Below, piece by piece: positions 42,820 through 50,588 of a DNA stretch of 64,000 bases (its first letter is position 1; each line of letters begins with the position of its first letter). The DNA comes from Haloplanus rubicundus (lineage in GTDB: Archaea > Halobacteriota > Halobacteria > Halobacteriales > Haloferacaceae), in the NCBI RefSeq assembly GCF_003342675.1, contig NZ_CP031148.1, positions 1,798,001 to 1,862,000 on the forward strand, given 5' to 3'. Below the pieces are notes generated by a model. The model had not been told where the DNA came from. It saw nothing but the letters and a program-made list of their open reading frames with translations, and ran no database searches. The translations under genes were made by a program, and so were the position numbers.

Positions 42820-43764
42820 ATGACCGAGACGGTTCGGGTCGCCGTCCCGCGGAAGGGGCGCCCGCTGGAGGCGGTTCTCGAACGCTTCGCGGCCGTCGCC
42901 GGGGTCGACGGCCTCGCGGACGACGTGTCCTCGACGCTCCGATACGAGAAGGCGATCACCAAGGGGACCGCGACCCCCGAACGCGACGTGTACGAACGGC
43001 TGGCAGCGTACAGCGACCTCTCCGATCCGACGCAGCCGGAGTATACGCTGTTGCGCGACGACCGCGAGGGGAAACCGCGGCGGATCGTCTTCGACAGCGT
43101 GACCGTCCACGTCGACGACGCGGGACCGCGCTCCGCGGTCGGTCGGCCGTCGACCGACGACGGCGTGACCGTCGAACTGATCGGCCGCGAGGAGCCGTTC
43201 CGTGCGCTCCGCACCCACGAGTTCGGTCTCGGCTTCGACAGCGCCGACCTCGTCCTCGAGGAAGTCGTCACGCTTGGGGAAACGGGCGTCGAGTCCATCG
43301 CTGACGTGAACGCCCGGATCGACCCCCGCGAGACGGACGTGCGGGTCGTGAGCGGCCTCGGCGACACCGTCTATCACACCCTGCTGGCGACGCCGGAGAT
43401 TCTGCCGCCGGGCGCCGACCTCGACCGGTCGTTCGTCGCCGACTACGAGGGACCGCTCTGTATCTCGCCGCGGTACGAACGCCTCGTCAGGGCCGTCCTC
43501 GGGACGCACGCTCTCGACGGCGTGACGTTCACGTACCCCGATCCCGCGATGGAGGAGGAGGCCGCCATCGCCGACGCGGGGCTGGGCGTCTACCTGACGA
43601 TGACGGGGTCGACGGCGCGGAATCACGGCCTCGTCGTCGGTGACGACCTCTTCCCGAGCGAGACGGTGTTGATGGAGAACGCCGCGGAGGCGGGGCCGGC
43701 CGCCGAACGGTTGCAGGCGGCGCTGACGGGGGCGGATCTCGAGACGGCAATCGGTCCGTCGTAG
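42820..43764 (+). CDS. HisG-like (ATP phosphoribosyltransferase fold) protein
   Basis: 314 residues. It opens with V-R-V-A-V-P-R-K-G-R-P, close to the L-P-K-G-R-L signature of HisG. The middle has E-F-G-L-G-F-D-S-A-D-L-V-L, and near residue 265 is Y-L-T-M-T-G-S-T-A-R-N-H-G-L, matching the PRPP-binding T-G-x-T-L-x-x-N-G-L of HisG. True HisG begins histidine synthesis by joining ATP and PRPP, but no his genes lie nearby and the sequence is divergent, so this is probably a paralogue of unknown reaction. No C-terminal regulatory domain is present. Confidence 0.6.
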   Translation: MTETVRVAVPRKGRPLEAVLERFAAVAGVDGLADDVSSTLRYEKAITKGTATPERDVYERLAAYSDLSDPTQPEYTLLRDDREGKPRRIVFDSVTVHVDDAGPRSAVGRPSTDDGVTVELIGREEPFRALRTHEFGLGFDSADLVLEEVVTLGETGVESIADVNARIDPRETDVRVVSGLGDTVYHTLLATPEILPPGADLDRSFVADYEGPLCISPRYERLVRAVLGTHALDGVTFTYPDPAMEEEAAIADAGLGVYLTMTGSTARNHGLVVGDDLFPSETVLMENAAEAGPAAERLQAALTGADLETAIGPS

Positions 43765-43767
43765 AAC

Positions 43768-44748
43768 CTACGCGGCGCCGCGGGCCGCGTCGGGATCGGT
43801 GCCGGCTTCGAGGAGTTCGGTGTAGCGGTTGCGGACGGTCACTTCGGAGACGTCGCTAACCGAGCAGACCTCCTTCTGGGTCACTTTATCGCCTTCGAGT
43901 ATCGAGGCGGCGTAGAGCGCCGCCGCCGCGAGACCGACGGGACTCTTGCCGCTGTGGACGCCGCTCTCCATGCCCTCTTCGAGGAGGGCGCGGGCGCGGG
44001 TCGTCGTGTCGCCGTCGAGGTCGAGGTCGGAGGCGAACCGGGGGAGGTATTCGAGGGGATTGGCCGGTTCGATGGCGAGACCGAGTTCGCGGACGATGTA
44101 GCGGTAGGCCCGCGAGAACTCCTTGCGGTCGACGCGGCTGACGGGTTCGAACTCGTCGAGGCTCCGGGGCACCGACGCCTGCCGAGCGGCGGCGTACAGG
44201 GAGGCGGTCGCCATCGCCTCGATGGAGCGCCCGCGCAGGAGGTCGTCCTCCAGCGCCCGACGGTAGACGACGCTCGCCGTCTCGCGGACGGTTTCTGGGA
44301 GACCGAGCGCCGACGACATCCGGTCGATTTCGCCGAGAGCCTGCTTCAGGTTGCGCTCCTGAGCGCTCTTCGAGCGGAAGCGCTCGTCCCACGTGCGCAG
44401 GCGCTGGAGCTTCCGGCGCTTGCTCCCGTCGATGGTTCGACCCTTGGCGTCGCGGTCCTGCCAGTCGATGACCGAGGAGAGGCCATCGTCGTGGAGGAGT
44501 TTGGTCGTCGGCGCGCCGACGCGGCTCTTCTCCGCGCGCTCGCTGGAGTCGAAGGCGCGCCACTCGGGACCGTGATCGATCCCGTCTGCCTCGACGACGA
44601 GACCACACGCCTCACACACCGTCTCGCCGTGGGACTCGTCCACGACCAGCGACGCGTCACACTCCGGACAGACGCGCTCGTCCGTCTCGGTGGTTGTCGA
44701 ACGCTGTTCCCCGCCGGTCTCTCGGAGGGTTTCGGGCTGCTGACTCAT
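43768..44748 (-). CDS. tfb: Transcription initiation factor TFB
   Basis: 326 residues. The N-terminal zinc ribbon has C27-x2-C30 and C45-x2-C48 (C-P-E-C and C-E-A-C). The B-reader/linker follows with G-P-E-W-R-A-F and R-V-G-A-P-T-T. Two cyclin-like repeats make up the core (about 130-225 and 228-318), ending with an HTH that reads the BRE (V-S-D-V-S-E-V-T-V-R-N-R-Y). It recruits RNA polymerase to TBP-bound promoters. Haloarchaea carry several TFBs with different promoter preferences; which paralogue this is cannot be told. The AT-rich upstream region contains a 7-bp inverted repeat beside the TATA box. Confidence 0.95.
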   Translation of the reverse strand: MSQQPETLRETGGEQRSTTTETDERVCPECDASLVVDESHGETVCEACGLVVEADGIDHGPEWRAFDSSERAEKSRVGAPTTKLLHDDGLSSVIDWQDRDAKGRTIDGSKRRKLQRLRTWDERFRSKSAQERNLKQALGEIDRMSSALGLPETVRETASVVYRRALEDDLLRGRSIEAMATASLYAAARQASVPRSLDEFEPVSRVDRKEFSRAYRYIVRELGLAIEPANPLEYLPRFASDLDLDGDTTTRARALLEEGMESGVHSGKSPVGLAAAALYAASILEGDKVTQKEVCSVSDVSEVTVRNRYTELLEAGTDPDAARGAA

Positions 44749-44810
44749 GATTGTTGGAGGCGGCGCGTGGCCGCAGTTCGCTTCACGATTACGCCTACGA
44801 TTGGTAGTAT

Positions 44811-44848
44811 CTTAATAGTTTCTACTGTGTTTTTACTCCAATAGAAAC
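44811..44848. promoter_or_regulatory. tfb promoter region with inverted repeat gtttcta...tagaaac
   Basis: gtttcta (44818-44824) and tagaaac (44842-44848) are perfect inverted copies 24 bp apart. The minus-strand TATA-like ctattaag (complement of 44811-44818) adjoins them. An operator for regulation or autoregulation of TFB is possible. Confidence 0.5.
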
Positions 44849-44941
44849 AACCTGCGTGCCGAGGTCCCACGGCGCACGCTTGGCGACCCGACTCTTTTTG
44901 GTGGTGTCATCCTTACCGGGGAGCGAACCGGGAGAGTCGTC

Positions 44942-45751
44942 GTGACGAACAACACAACAACGAACGCAGAGACGGACACGCTCGTCGAGGAGGTAGTCGG
45001 GACGCTCCGGACCTTCGAACTCACCGAGTACGAGGCGAAATGTTTCGTGGCCCTGACGCGCCTGCGCGAGGGCACGGCAAAGGAGGTGAGCGATGTCGCG
45101 GACGTTCCGCGCGCGCGAATCTACGACAGCATGGACGCGCTTCAGGACCGCGGGTTGGTGAGCGTCCAGGAGTCGAAGCCACGGCGGTTCCGGGCCGTCT
45201 CCCCCCGCGAAGCGGTCGACCTCCTCGAACGGGAGTGTCGGAGTCGGCTGGACCGTCTCGGCACCGCCCTGCCCCGACTCGGATCGCCGAACCGAACCAC
45301 GGGCGCTGGCGAAGTGTGGACGATGGAGGGGGAGGCCGCCGTCGCCGAACGGCTCGCGACGCTCGTCGCCGACGCCGATTCGGAGGTGTTGCTCGCCATC
45401 GCCGTCGACGAACTCCTCAACGACGATCTGGTCGACGCGCTGGCCGACGCGGTCGACCGCGGCGTCGACGTCGTGATCGGGTCACCCGGCGCGCCGATCC
45501 GCGAGCGTCTGCACGAGGCGGTCCCCGACGCCGACGTGGTCGAGACGTGGACGTGGTGGGACGCTCACCCGATCGAGGCCGGCGCCGTCACGAGCGTCTG
45601 CATGGTCGACGGCGACGCCCTTCTCGTCAGCGCCGACGCCGAAACAGAACTTCCCGGCGTCCGCAAGCATCGCGCCATCTGGACCGACAGCGCCGAGGCG
45701 CCGGTCGTCGGCCTGATGCGTCCACTGCTCTCGACCGCGATCCACGGTTAG
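44942..45751 (+). CDS. TrmB-family transcription regulator
   Basis: 269 residues starting at the GTG at 44942. The winged helix-turn-helix (about 20-90) reads F-E-L-T-E-Y-E-A-K-C-F-V-A-L-T-R-L, then A-K-E-V-S-D-V-A-D-V-P-R-A-R-I-Y-D-S-M-D-A-L, the standard TrmB opening. A C-terminal domain (about 115-265) of PLD-like alpha/beta type (V-L-L-A-I-A-V-D-E-L, V-D-V-V-I-G-S-P-G) lacks the HKD residues and is presumably a ligand-binding part, as in sugar-sensing TrmB proteins. The target is unknown. The stop overlaps the stop of the convergent panB gene by four bases. Confidence 0.85.
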   Translation: MTNNTTTNAETDTLVEEVVGTLRTFELTEYEAKCFVALTRLREGTAKEVSDVADVPRARIYDSMDALQDRGLVSVQESKPRRFRAVSPREAVDLLERECRSRLDRLGTALPRLGSPNRTTGAGEVWTMEGEAAVAERLATLVADADSEVLLAIAVDELLNDDLVDALADAVDRGVDVVIGSPGAPIRERLHEAVPDADVVETWTWWDAHPIEAGAVTSVCMVDGDALLVSADAETELPGVRKHRAIWTDSAEAPVVGLMRPLLSTAIHG

Positions 45752-46515
45752 GGGAAGGAGCCGTCCTCGACCGCGGCGCGGTACGCCGCGACGGCGTCTT
45801 CCATCTCCGTTCGCACGTCGCCGAACTCCTCGGCGAACGGGGGGACCGACTCCGAGAGGCCGAGCACGTCCGTCAACACGAGCACCTGTCCGTCCGTCTC
45901 GGGACCGGCACCGATGCCGATGACCGGGATGTCGAGTTCCGCGGTCACCTCGGCGGCCAACTCGTCGGGGACGTGTTCGAGCACCAGCGAGAACGCGCCC
46001 GCGGCCTCGTGTTTTGCGGCGAGGTCTCGGATCTCCGCGGCGGCCTCCTCGGTCGTCCCCTGCCGCGCGTAGCCGCCGATCTGGTTGCGCCGCTGGGGCG
46101 TCAGGCCGAGATGTGCCATCACCGGGATGCCGAGGTCGACGAGCCGGTCGGTCAACTCGACCGTATGCGGCCCGGATTCGATCTTGACCGCGTTGGCGCC
46201 CGCCTCCTTGAGCAGCCGCCCCGCGTTCTCGATGCCCGTCTCCGCGCTCGTCCCGTAGCTCAGGAAGGGCATGTCGCCGACGACGAGGGCCTCGTCGGCC
46301 GCGCGCGCCACCGCGGCGGTGTGACTGACCACCTCGTCCATCGTCACCGGGAGCGTCGAGTCGTAGCCGAGCACCGCGTTGCCCATGCTGTCGCCGACGA
46401 GGATCACGTCGATCCCGGCCGCGTCGACGATGGCCGCCGTCGGCGCGTCGTACGCCGTCAGCATCGTCAGCGGCTCCTCCGGCGACGCCCGCTGAATCTC
46501 CTGTACCGTTGGCAT
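45748..46515 (-). CDS. panB: 3-methyl-2-oxobutanoate hydroxymethyltransferase
   Basis: 255 residues, full-length PanB. Conserved parts: M-L-T-A-Y-D-A-P-T-A, V-G-D-S-M-G-N (Mg-binding Asp), G-D-M-P-F-L-S-Y, A-V-K-I-E-S-G (substrate Lys) and V-L-E-H-V-P (catalytic Glu). It transfers a hydroxymethyl group from methylene-tetrahydropterin or folate to ketoisovalerate, giving ketopantoate, the first step of pantothenate/CoA synthesis. It lies 115 nt downstream of panE on the same strand, so consecutive steps are encoded together. Confidence 0.95.
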   Translation of the reverse strand: MPTVQEIQRASPEEPLTMLTAYDAPTAAIVDAAGIDVILVGDSMGNAVLGYDSTLPVTMDEVVSHTAAVARAADEALVVGDMPFLSYGTSAETGIENAGRLLKEAGANAVKIESGPHTVELTDRLVDLGIPVMAHLGLTPQRRNQIGGYARQGTTEEAAAEIRDLAAKHEAAGAFSLVLEHVPDELAAEVTAELDIPVIGIGAGPETDGQVLVLTDVLGLSESVPPFAEEFGDVRTEMEDAVAAYRAAVEDGSFP

Positions 46516-46630
46516 GGTCCGTGGATCGGCCGCGGGGGAATTAACCCTACTCCCTCACACCCGGACGCGAGCCGTTCGGCCCGCCCGGGGGTGATTCCGT
46601 CTCCGGGATCGTCGTACTCGGCACGGCGAC

Positions 46631-47548
46631 CTACTCGTCCCCCGACCGACCGACGCCGGCGCCCCGCTCCCAGCCCCGGATCAGCGCGGCGAGCGCCCGG
46701 TTGACCGGCGCCGCCCGGTCGGTCACCGCCGCCCGGTCGGCCACGTAGCCGTTGATAGCGTCGATTTCGGTCCGTCGTCCCCGCGACACGTCCTGAAACA
46801 TCGACGACCGATTTCGCGCCGTCTCGCCGGCGACGGTCGCGGCCGCTTCCGCCGCCGTCTCGTCCGCTAGGGCGACACCGTCGGCGCGGGCGACCCCTGC
46901 CGTCTCGACCGCCGCCGACCGCGCGAGCCCTGCGAGTGGTTCCTCGGTCAGCGCGCCGTTCTCCACGCGTGCCAGCGCGGTGACGGGGTTGATCGCGGCG
47001 TTGACTGCCAGCTTCTCCCAGAGCCGCCGCCGGACGTCCCCGACGGCCTCGGCGTCGAGGTCGGCCGCGCGAAACGCCGCGGCGATTCGCTCGGCGGTCG
47101 CCGCGTCGTCGGCCGGGCGCCACGCCCCGAGCGTGATCGTCCCCCGCCCCCGCCACTCGACGTGTCCTGGATCGACCAGTCCCGCCCCGTAGGTCACCGT
47201 GCCGGCGAGGACGGGCGCGTCGACGGCGTCGGCGAGGACGTCCTCGTTGCCCATCCCGTTCTGGAGGGAGCAGACGACGCCGTAGTCGCCGGTCGCGAGT
47301 GCCCGCGCCGCCGTCCCGGTGTCGTAGGCTTTCACCGTCACGAGCGCGAGGTCGGCGCTCGCCCCCGTCGCGTCCGTCGTCGCCGCCGGGCGGGTGTCGA
47401 GCGTCTCGACGCCCGTGATCCGCAGGCCGTCGGCCCGAACCGCCGCGACGTGGGGATCACGCCCCACGAGCGTCACGTCGTGAGCGCGCGCGAGGAGGCC
47501 GCCGAGCAGGCTTCCGAGACTCCCGGCGCCGAAGACGAGAACCTCCAT
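46631..47548 (-). CDS. panE: 2-dehydropantoate 2-reductase
   Basis: 305 residues from the ATG at 47548, preferred to the adjacent GTG. The N-terminal NADPH-binding fold has V-F-G-A-G-S-L-G-S-L-L-G (residues 5-16). The catalytic Lys lies in L-W-E-K-L-A-V-N-A-A-I-N-P-V-T-A-L near residue 175, the family signature. It reduces ketopantoate to pantoate. The ATG overlaps the stop of the small upstream frame as TGATG. Works with PanB encoded downstream. Confidence 0.93.
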   Translation of the reverse strand: MEVLVFGAGSLGSLLGGLLARAHDVTLVGRDPHVAAVRADGLRITGVETLDTRPAATTDATGASADLALVTVKAYDTGTAARALATGDYGVVCSLQNGMGNEDVLADAVDAPVLAGTVTYGAGLVDPGHVEWRGRGTITLGAWRPADDAATAERIAAAFRAADLDAEAVGDVRRRLWEKLAVNAAINPVTALARVENGALTEEPLAGLARSAAVETAGVARADGVALADETAAEAAATVAGETARNRSSMFQDVSRGRRTEIDAINGYVADRAAVTDRAAPVNRALAALIRGWERGAGVGRSGDE

Positions 47549-47691
47549 CACCGCTCCCCGAACGGCTGGCCGACGACCGGGCGTTCGCCGTGCTGTCCCT
47601 GGAGGGCATCCGCCCCCTCGGCCGGTGCGTTCTCGGCGGCGAATGCGTCGCGTGCCATGGGTGACCAGTCGCGCGTGGCGACTCGTCTCAT
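47548..47691 (-). CDS. Possible small protein upstream of panE
   Basis: 47 residues from the ATG at 47691 (M-R-R-V-A-T-R-D-W-S-P-M). The C-terminus is D-A-L-Q-G-Q-H-G-E-R-P-V-V-G-Q-P-F-G-E-R. The stop overlaps the panE start (TGATG), which suggests coupling. A minus-strand ctttatgg (complement of about 47735-47742) is a suitable TATA box for it. No family recognised, no cysteines or hydrophobic segment. It could be a leader peptide or just the 5-prime leader of panE. Confidence 0.4.
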   Translation of the reverse strand: MRRVATRDWSPMARDAFAAENAPAEGADALQGQHGERPVVGQPFGER

Positions 47692-47799
47692 CGTTCCGCC
47701 CAAGCTGTCAAATCGATGTTGGTCGACTCGCGCCATAAAGATATCAAATTAGATAATCTGGCCACTAAACTTATACGACGAGAGGAGATTCCTTCGGGT

Positions 47800-48087
47800 A
47801 TGTCCGCGACCGGCGACGAGCACACGACGGCGACGACGACCCCTCACCAACTCGAAATCGACTGGGATCGACGCGAACCGATCAGCTTCGCAGTGCAGAC
47901 GGCCCTCGGTCAGGTCGAGGACCGCTCGCCGGTGGAGTTGGACCCCCTCGCGGACTACGTTGATCCGGACGCGCTCGAAGCCTTCTTCAGCGGACCGTCG
48001 GACGAGGTGGCGACCCGTAGCCTCACTTTCGAGTACGAGTCACACACCGTCACCGTCGACGGAACCGGCCACGTCCGCATCAACTAG
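47800..48087 (+). CDS. HalOD1 output-domain protein
   Basis: 95 residues from the ATG at 47800, 27 nt after a TATA-like cttatacg (47770-47777), so probably leaderless. The domain shows R-E-P-I-S-F-A-V-Q-T-A-L-G-Q-V-E-D, E-L-D-P-L-A-D-Y-V-D-P-D-A-L and F-E-Y-E-S-H-T-V-T-V-D-G-T-G-H-V-R-I, matching HalOD1, a short domain found alone or after receiver domains in haloarchaea. Its mechanism is not known. No receiver domain here, so a partner regulator elsewhere is likely. Confidence 0.85.
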   Translation: MSATGDEHTTATTTPHQLEIDWDRREPISFAVQTALGQVEDRSPVELDPLADYVDPDALEAFFSGPSDEVATRSLTFEYESHTVTVDGTGHVRIN

Positions 48088-48204
48088 GGATATCTCACTG
48101 TCCAGCGATTCCCGCCGATCCGGCGAGAACCGCTGCTGACTTCAGATAATCCCTCCGAGCGCCGTCTCCCGTTCTCGTCCCGGTTTTCCGACAGCCACCA
48201 GTCG

Positions 48205-48822
48205 TTACGCCGCGTCGTCGCGAAGCAGTCGGGCGTCGAGGTAGGCGTCCACCTCGTCTCTGACAGCCACGATGTCCACGGCGTCGGCGGCCGTCGCCCG
48301 CCTGACGGTCCCGCCGCTGATCGTCGTCAGGAGGAACTCCGCGACGGCGTCGGCGTCGACGGGGCGGTAGACGCCCTCCTCGATGCCGCGTTCGACGATG
48401 TCGGCGAGGCTCCGCCGGAACCGACCGTCGTTGGCCGTGAAGTAGGCCTCGAACGTCTCGTTGTGGGGCGCCTGTCCCCGGAGTTCGACCATCACCTTCG
48501 TCAACTCGACGCGCTCGGTGTCCGGCTCCGGCGCGAGGACGTAGTCGAGCATCGTCCGCAGACAGTCGTGGGCGTTTCCACCCGCCGGCTTCGGCATCTG
48601 GGCCTCGAAGTGATCGAGCAGGAACTCCAGTAGCTCTACCAGCACCTCGTCTTTGCCGTCGTAGTGCTGGTAGATGAGGGACTTGCTCTTCGGAAACTCG
48701 TCGCCGATCCGCTGGATGGTGAGGTTCTCGTACCCGTGCTCGATGAGCGCCTCGTACGTCGCCCGCATGATCGCGGTGCGGGTCTCGCCGGTGTCGCTCC
48801 CGAAGGGGTCGTCGAAGGCCAC
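48205..48822 (-). CDS. TetR-family repressor
   Basis: 205 residues from the GTG at 48822. An alternative GTG at 48843 would add 7 residues but lies too near the minus-strand TATA-like aaataagt (complement of about 48844-48851). The N-terminal HTH (about 10-55) shows I-M-R-A-T-Y-E-A-L-I-E-H-G-Y-E-N-L-T-I-Q-R-I-G-D-E-F and S-L-I-Y-Q-H-Y-D-G-K-D-E, typical of TetR. The C-terminal helical part binds an unknown ligand. A near-perfect 20-bp palindrome (48824-48843) lies at its start. Divergent from a putative export operon (48944-53105) that it probably controls. Confidence 0.9.
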   Translation of the reverse strand: MAFDDPFGSDTGETRTAIMRATYEALIEHGYENLTIQRIGDEFPKSKSLIYQHYDGKDEVLVELLEFLLDHFEAQMPKPAGGNAHDCLRTMLDYVLAPEPDTERVELTKVMVELRGQAPHNETFEAYFTANDGRFRRSLADIVERGIEEGVYRPVDADAVAEFLLTTISGGTVRRATAADAVDIVAVRDEVDAYLDARLLRDDAA

Positions 48823-48823
48823 G

Positions 48824-48843
48824 GTGACTGAACGTTCATTCAC
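48824..48843. promoter_or_regulatory. Candidate TetR operator
   Basis: gtgactgaac-gttcattcac is a 20-bp palindrome with one mismatched pair; its core tgaacgttca (48829-48838) is perfect. It lies immediately upstream of the repressor start and beside the divergent plus-strand TATA-like cttattta (48845-48852), so binding could block both directions. A related half-site gttcat occurs at 48869-48874. Confidence 0.7.
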
Positions 48844-48943
48844 AACTTATTTAGTTCGTTCTGTCTACCGTTCATACATCCGCCAGGGCGTCGGCTGGTC
48901 CCCGTCGTTCGCACCGACACCCGGCGTTCACCACGCTCCATCC

Positions 48944-50581
48944 ATGCCATCTACACACCGCTCGATGCTCCTCGTCGTCCTCGTCGTCCTCGCCACCGTC
49001 GCAGCGACCGGCGTCGTCGCCGGCCAGTCCTCCTCGGGAACCGTCATCGGCCGCCCCACCGTCGAGGTGTTCTCCTCGACGACGGAAGTCGAACCCGGCA
49101 CCCGGACCGACCTCGACCTCGTCCTCTCGAACGACGGTCGGCTGAATCGCGGCGGTCCCGCCGAGTACGAGCAACGCGTCACCACCGCCCGCGGTGTCAC
49201 CGTCGACGTCGACGCCGGCGACACGCCGTTCGAGGTCAACACCGGCCCCGTCGCCGTCGGCGAAGCGCCCCGCGGGACGACCGCCGTCGATCCCATCTCG
49301 ATCACCGTTCCGGAGGACATCGACCCCGGCCGCTACCGGATTCCGGTCACCGTCTCGTACAGCTACACCGTCAGCGTCGAGTACAGCGCCGTCGGCTCCC
49401 CCGAGTACAACGACCTCACGAGCGAGGAGACACGTTACGTCACCCTCCGGGTCCGCGATCAGCCGCAGTTCGACGTGATCGAGTCGACGTCGACGACACA
49501 GATCGGCGACACCGGCACCGTCACCGTGACGCTCGAAAACGACGGAACGCGGACGGCCCGCGACGCCAGCGTCGTCCTCTCCTCGTCGACCGACGAACTC
49601 ACGTTCGGGAGTGGCTCGTCGAGTTCGACTGGCTACGTCGGCGCCTGGGAACCGGGCACGAACGCGACGGTGGCGTACACCGTCACCTTCGACGACGACG
49701 CGGCGCTTCGCAACTACAGCCTCTCGGCGACCGTCGAGTACCAGGACACCGACGGCATCGCGCGCACGTCCGAACCGCTCGCGGTCGGTATCCGGCCCGA
49801 CCGCGAACAGGCCTTCGCGATCCGTGACACCGAGGCGACCCTCCGGGTCGGCGAGGACGGCCGCTTCGCCGGCACCGTCGTCAACCGCGGGCCGGACACC
49901 GCTCGCCAGCCGGTCGTCGTCTTCCGATCCTCGAACCCGAACGTCAACGTCGAATCCACCGAGTACGCCCTCGAAACCCTCGAACCGGACGAGGCGGGGG
50001 AGTTCGCCTTCGACGTGACGATCAGCGACGCCGCGAGCGCCACCACCCAGCAGTTCAACGTCTCCGTCCGCTACCGCAACGCGCGCGACGAGGTTCGACA
50101 GAGTGACCCGCTCAACGAGCGAGTGGCCATCCAGCCCCAGCGCGACCGGTTCAGCGTCGAGGCGGTCAACCGAACCGTCGTCGCCGGCGGGACGACGACG
50201 CTCGAACTCCGCGTGACCAACGAGGGCGACGAGCCGCTCCGCGACGTCGAGGCCAAAGCCTTCGTCCAGTCGCCGCTCAGTAGCGACGACGACGAGGGAC
50301 TCGTCTCCGCGCTCGCCCCCGGCGAGTCCGCGACGTTCGTCGTCGGCCTGAGCGCGGGCGGCTCGGCGCTGGAGAAGACCTACCCCGTCTCCATCGACTT
50401 CCAGTACGAACTCCCCGACGGCGACACGGAAGTGTCGAAGACGTACCGCGTCCCCGTTTCGGTCGAGCACCGTGAGGGCGGCGGCCTCCCCTTCCTCCCG
50501 ATCACCGTCGGCGCCCTCGCGGTGACGGGGGTCGGACTGGTGGTCTGGTACCGACGGAACGGCGCCGACGGGAACGACTGA
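48944..50581 (+). CDS. Exported CARDB/COG1361-type protein with C-terminal anchor
   Basis: 545 residues. Signal segment 8-27 (L-L-V-V-L-V-V-L-A-T-V-A-A-T-G-V-V-A-G-Q). The external part has at least three immunoglobulin-like repeats, each with a line such as V-T-V-T-L-E-N-D-G-T-R-T-A, F-A-G-T-V-V-N-R-G-P-D-T-A and L-E-L-R-V-T-N-E-G-D-E-P-L. A single C-terminal helix (about 518-537) ends in W-Y-R-R-N-G. Such COG1361 proteins are often encoded before RND exporters in haloarchaea and may act as periplasm-side adaptors. The transporter gene starts 8 nt after its stop. Confidence 0.85.
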   Translation: MPSTHRSMLLVVLVVLATVAATGVVAGQSSSGTVIGRPTVEVFSSTTEVEPGTRTDLDLVLSNDGRLNRGGPAEYEQRVTTARGVTVDVDAGDTPFEVNTGPVAVGEAPRGTTAVDPISITVPEDIDPGRYRIPVTVSYSYTVSVEYSAVGSPEYNDLTSEETRYVTLRVRDQPQFDVIESTSTTQIGDTGTVTVTLENDGTRTARDASVVLSSSTDELTFGSGSSSSTGYVGAWEPGTNATVAYTVTFDDDAALRNYSLSATVEYQDTDGIARTSEPLAVGIRPDREQAFAIRDTEATLRVGEDGRFAGTVVNRGPDTARQPVVVFRSSNPNVNVESTEYALETLEPDEAGEFAFDVTISDAASATTQQFNVSVRYRNARDEVRQSDPLNERVAIQPQRDRFSVEAVNRTVVAGGTTTLELRVTNEGDEPLRDVEAKAFVQSPLSSDDDEGLVSALAPGESATFVVGLSAGGSALEKTYPVSIDFQYELPDGDTEVSKTYRVPVSVEHREGGGLPFLPITVGALAVTGVGLVVWYRRNGADGND

Positions 50582-50588
50582 TCGACCC

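Noticed and set aside
41699-42820. Minus-strand Arg-rich frame of 373 codons opposite the coiled-coil gene
   Set aside because: Mirror of an Asp/Glu/Ala-rich gene; such antisense frames are automatically Arg/Pro-rich and open.
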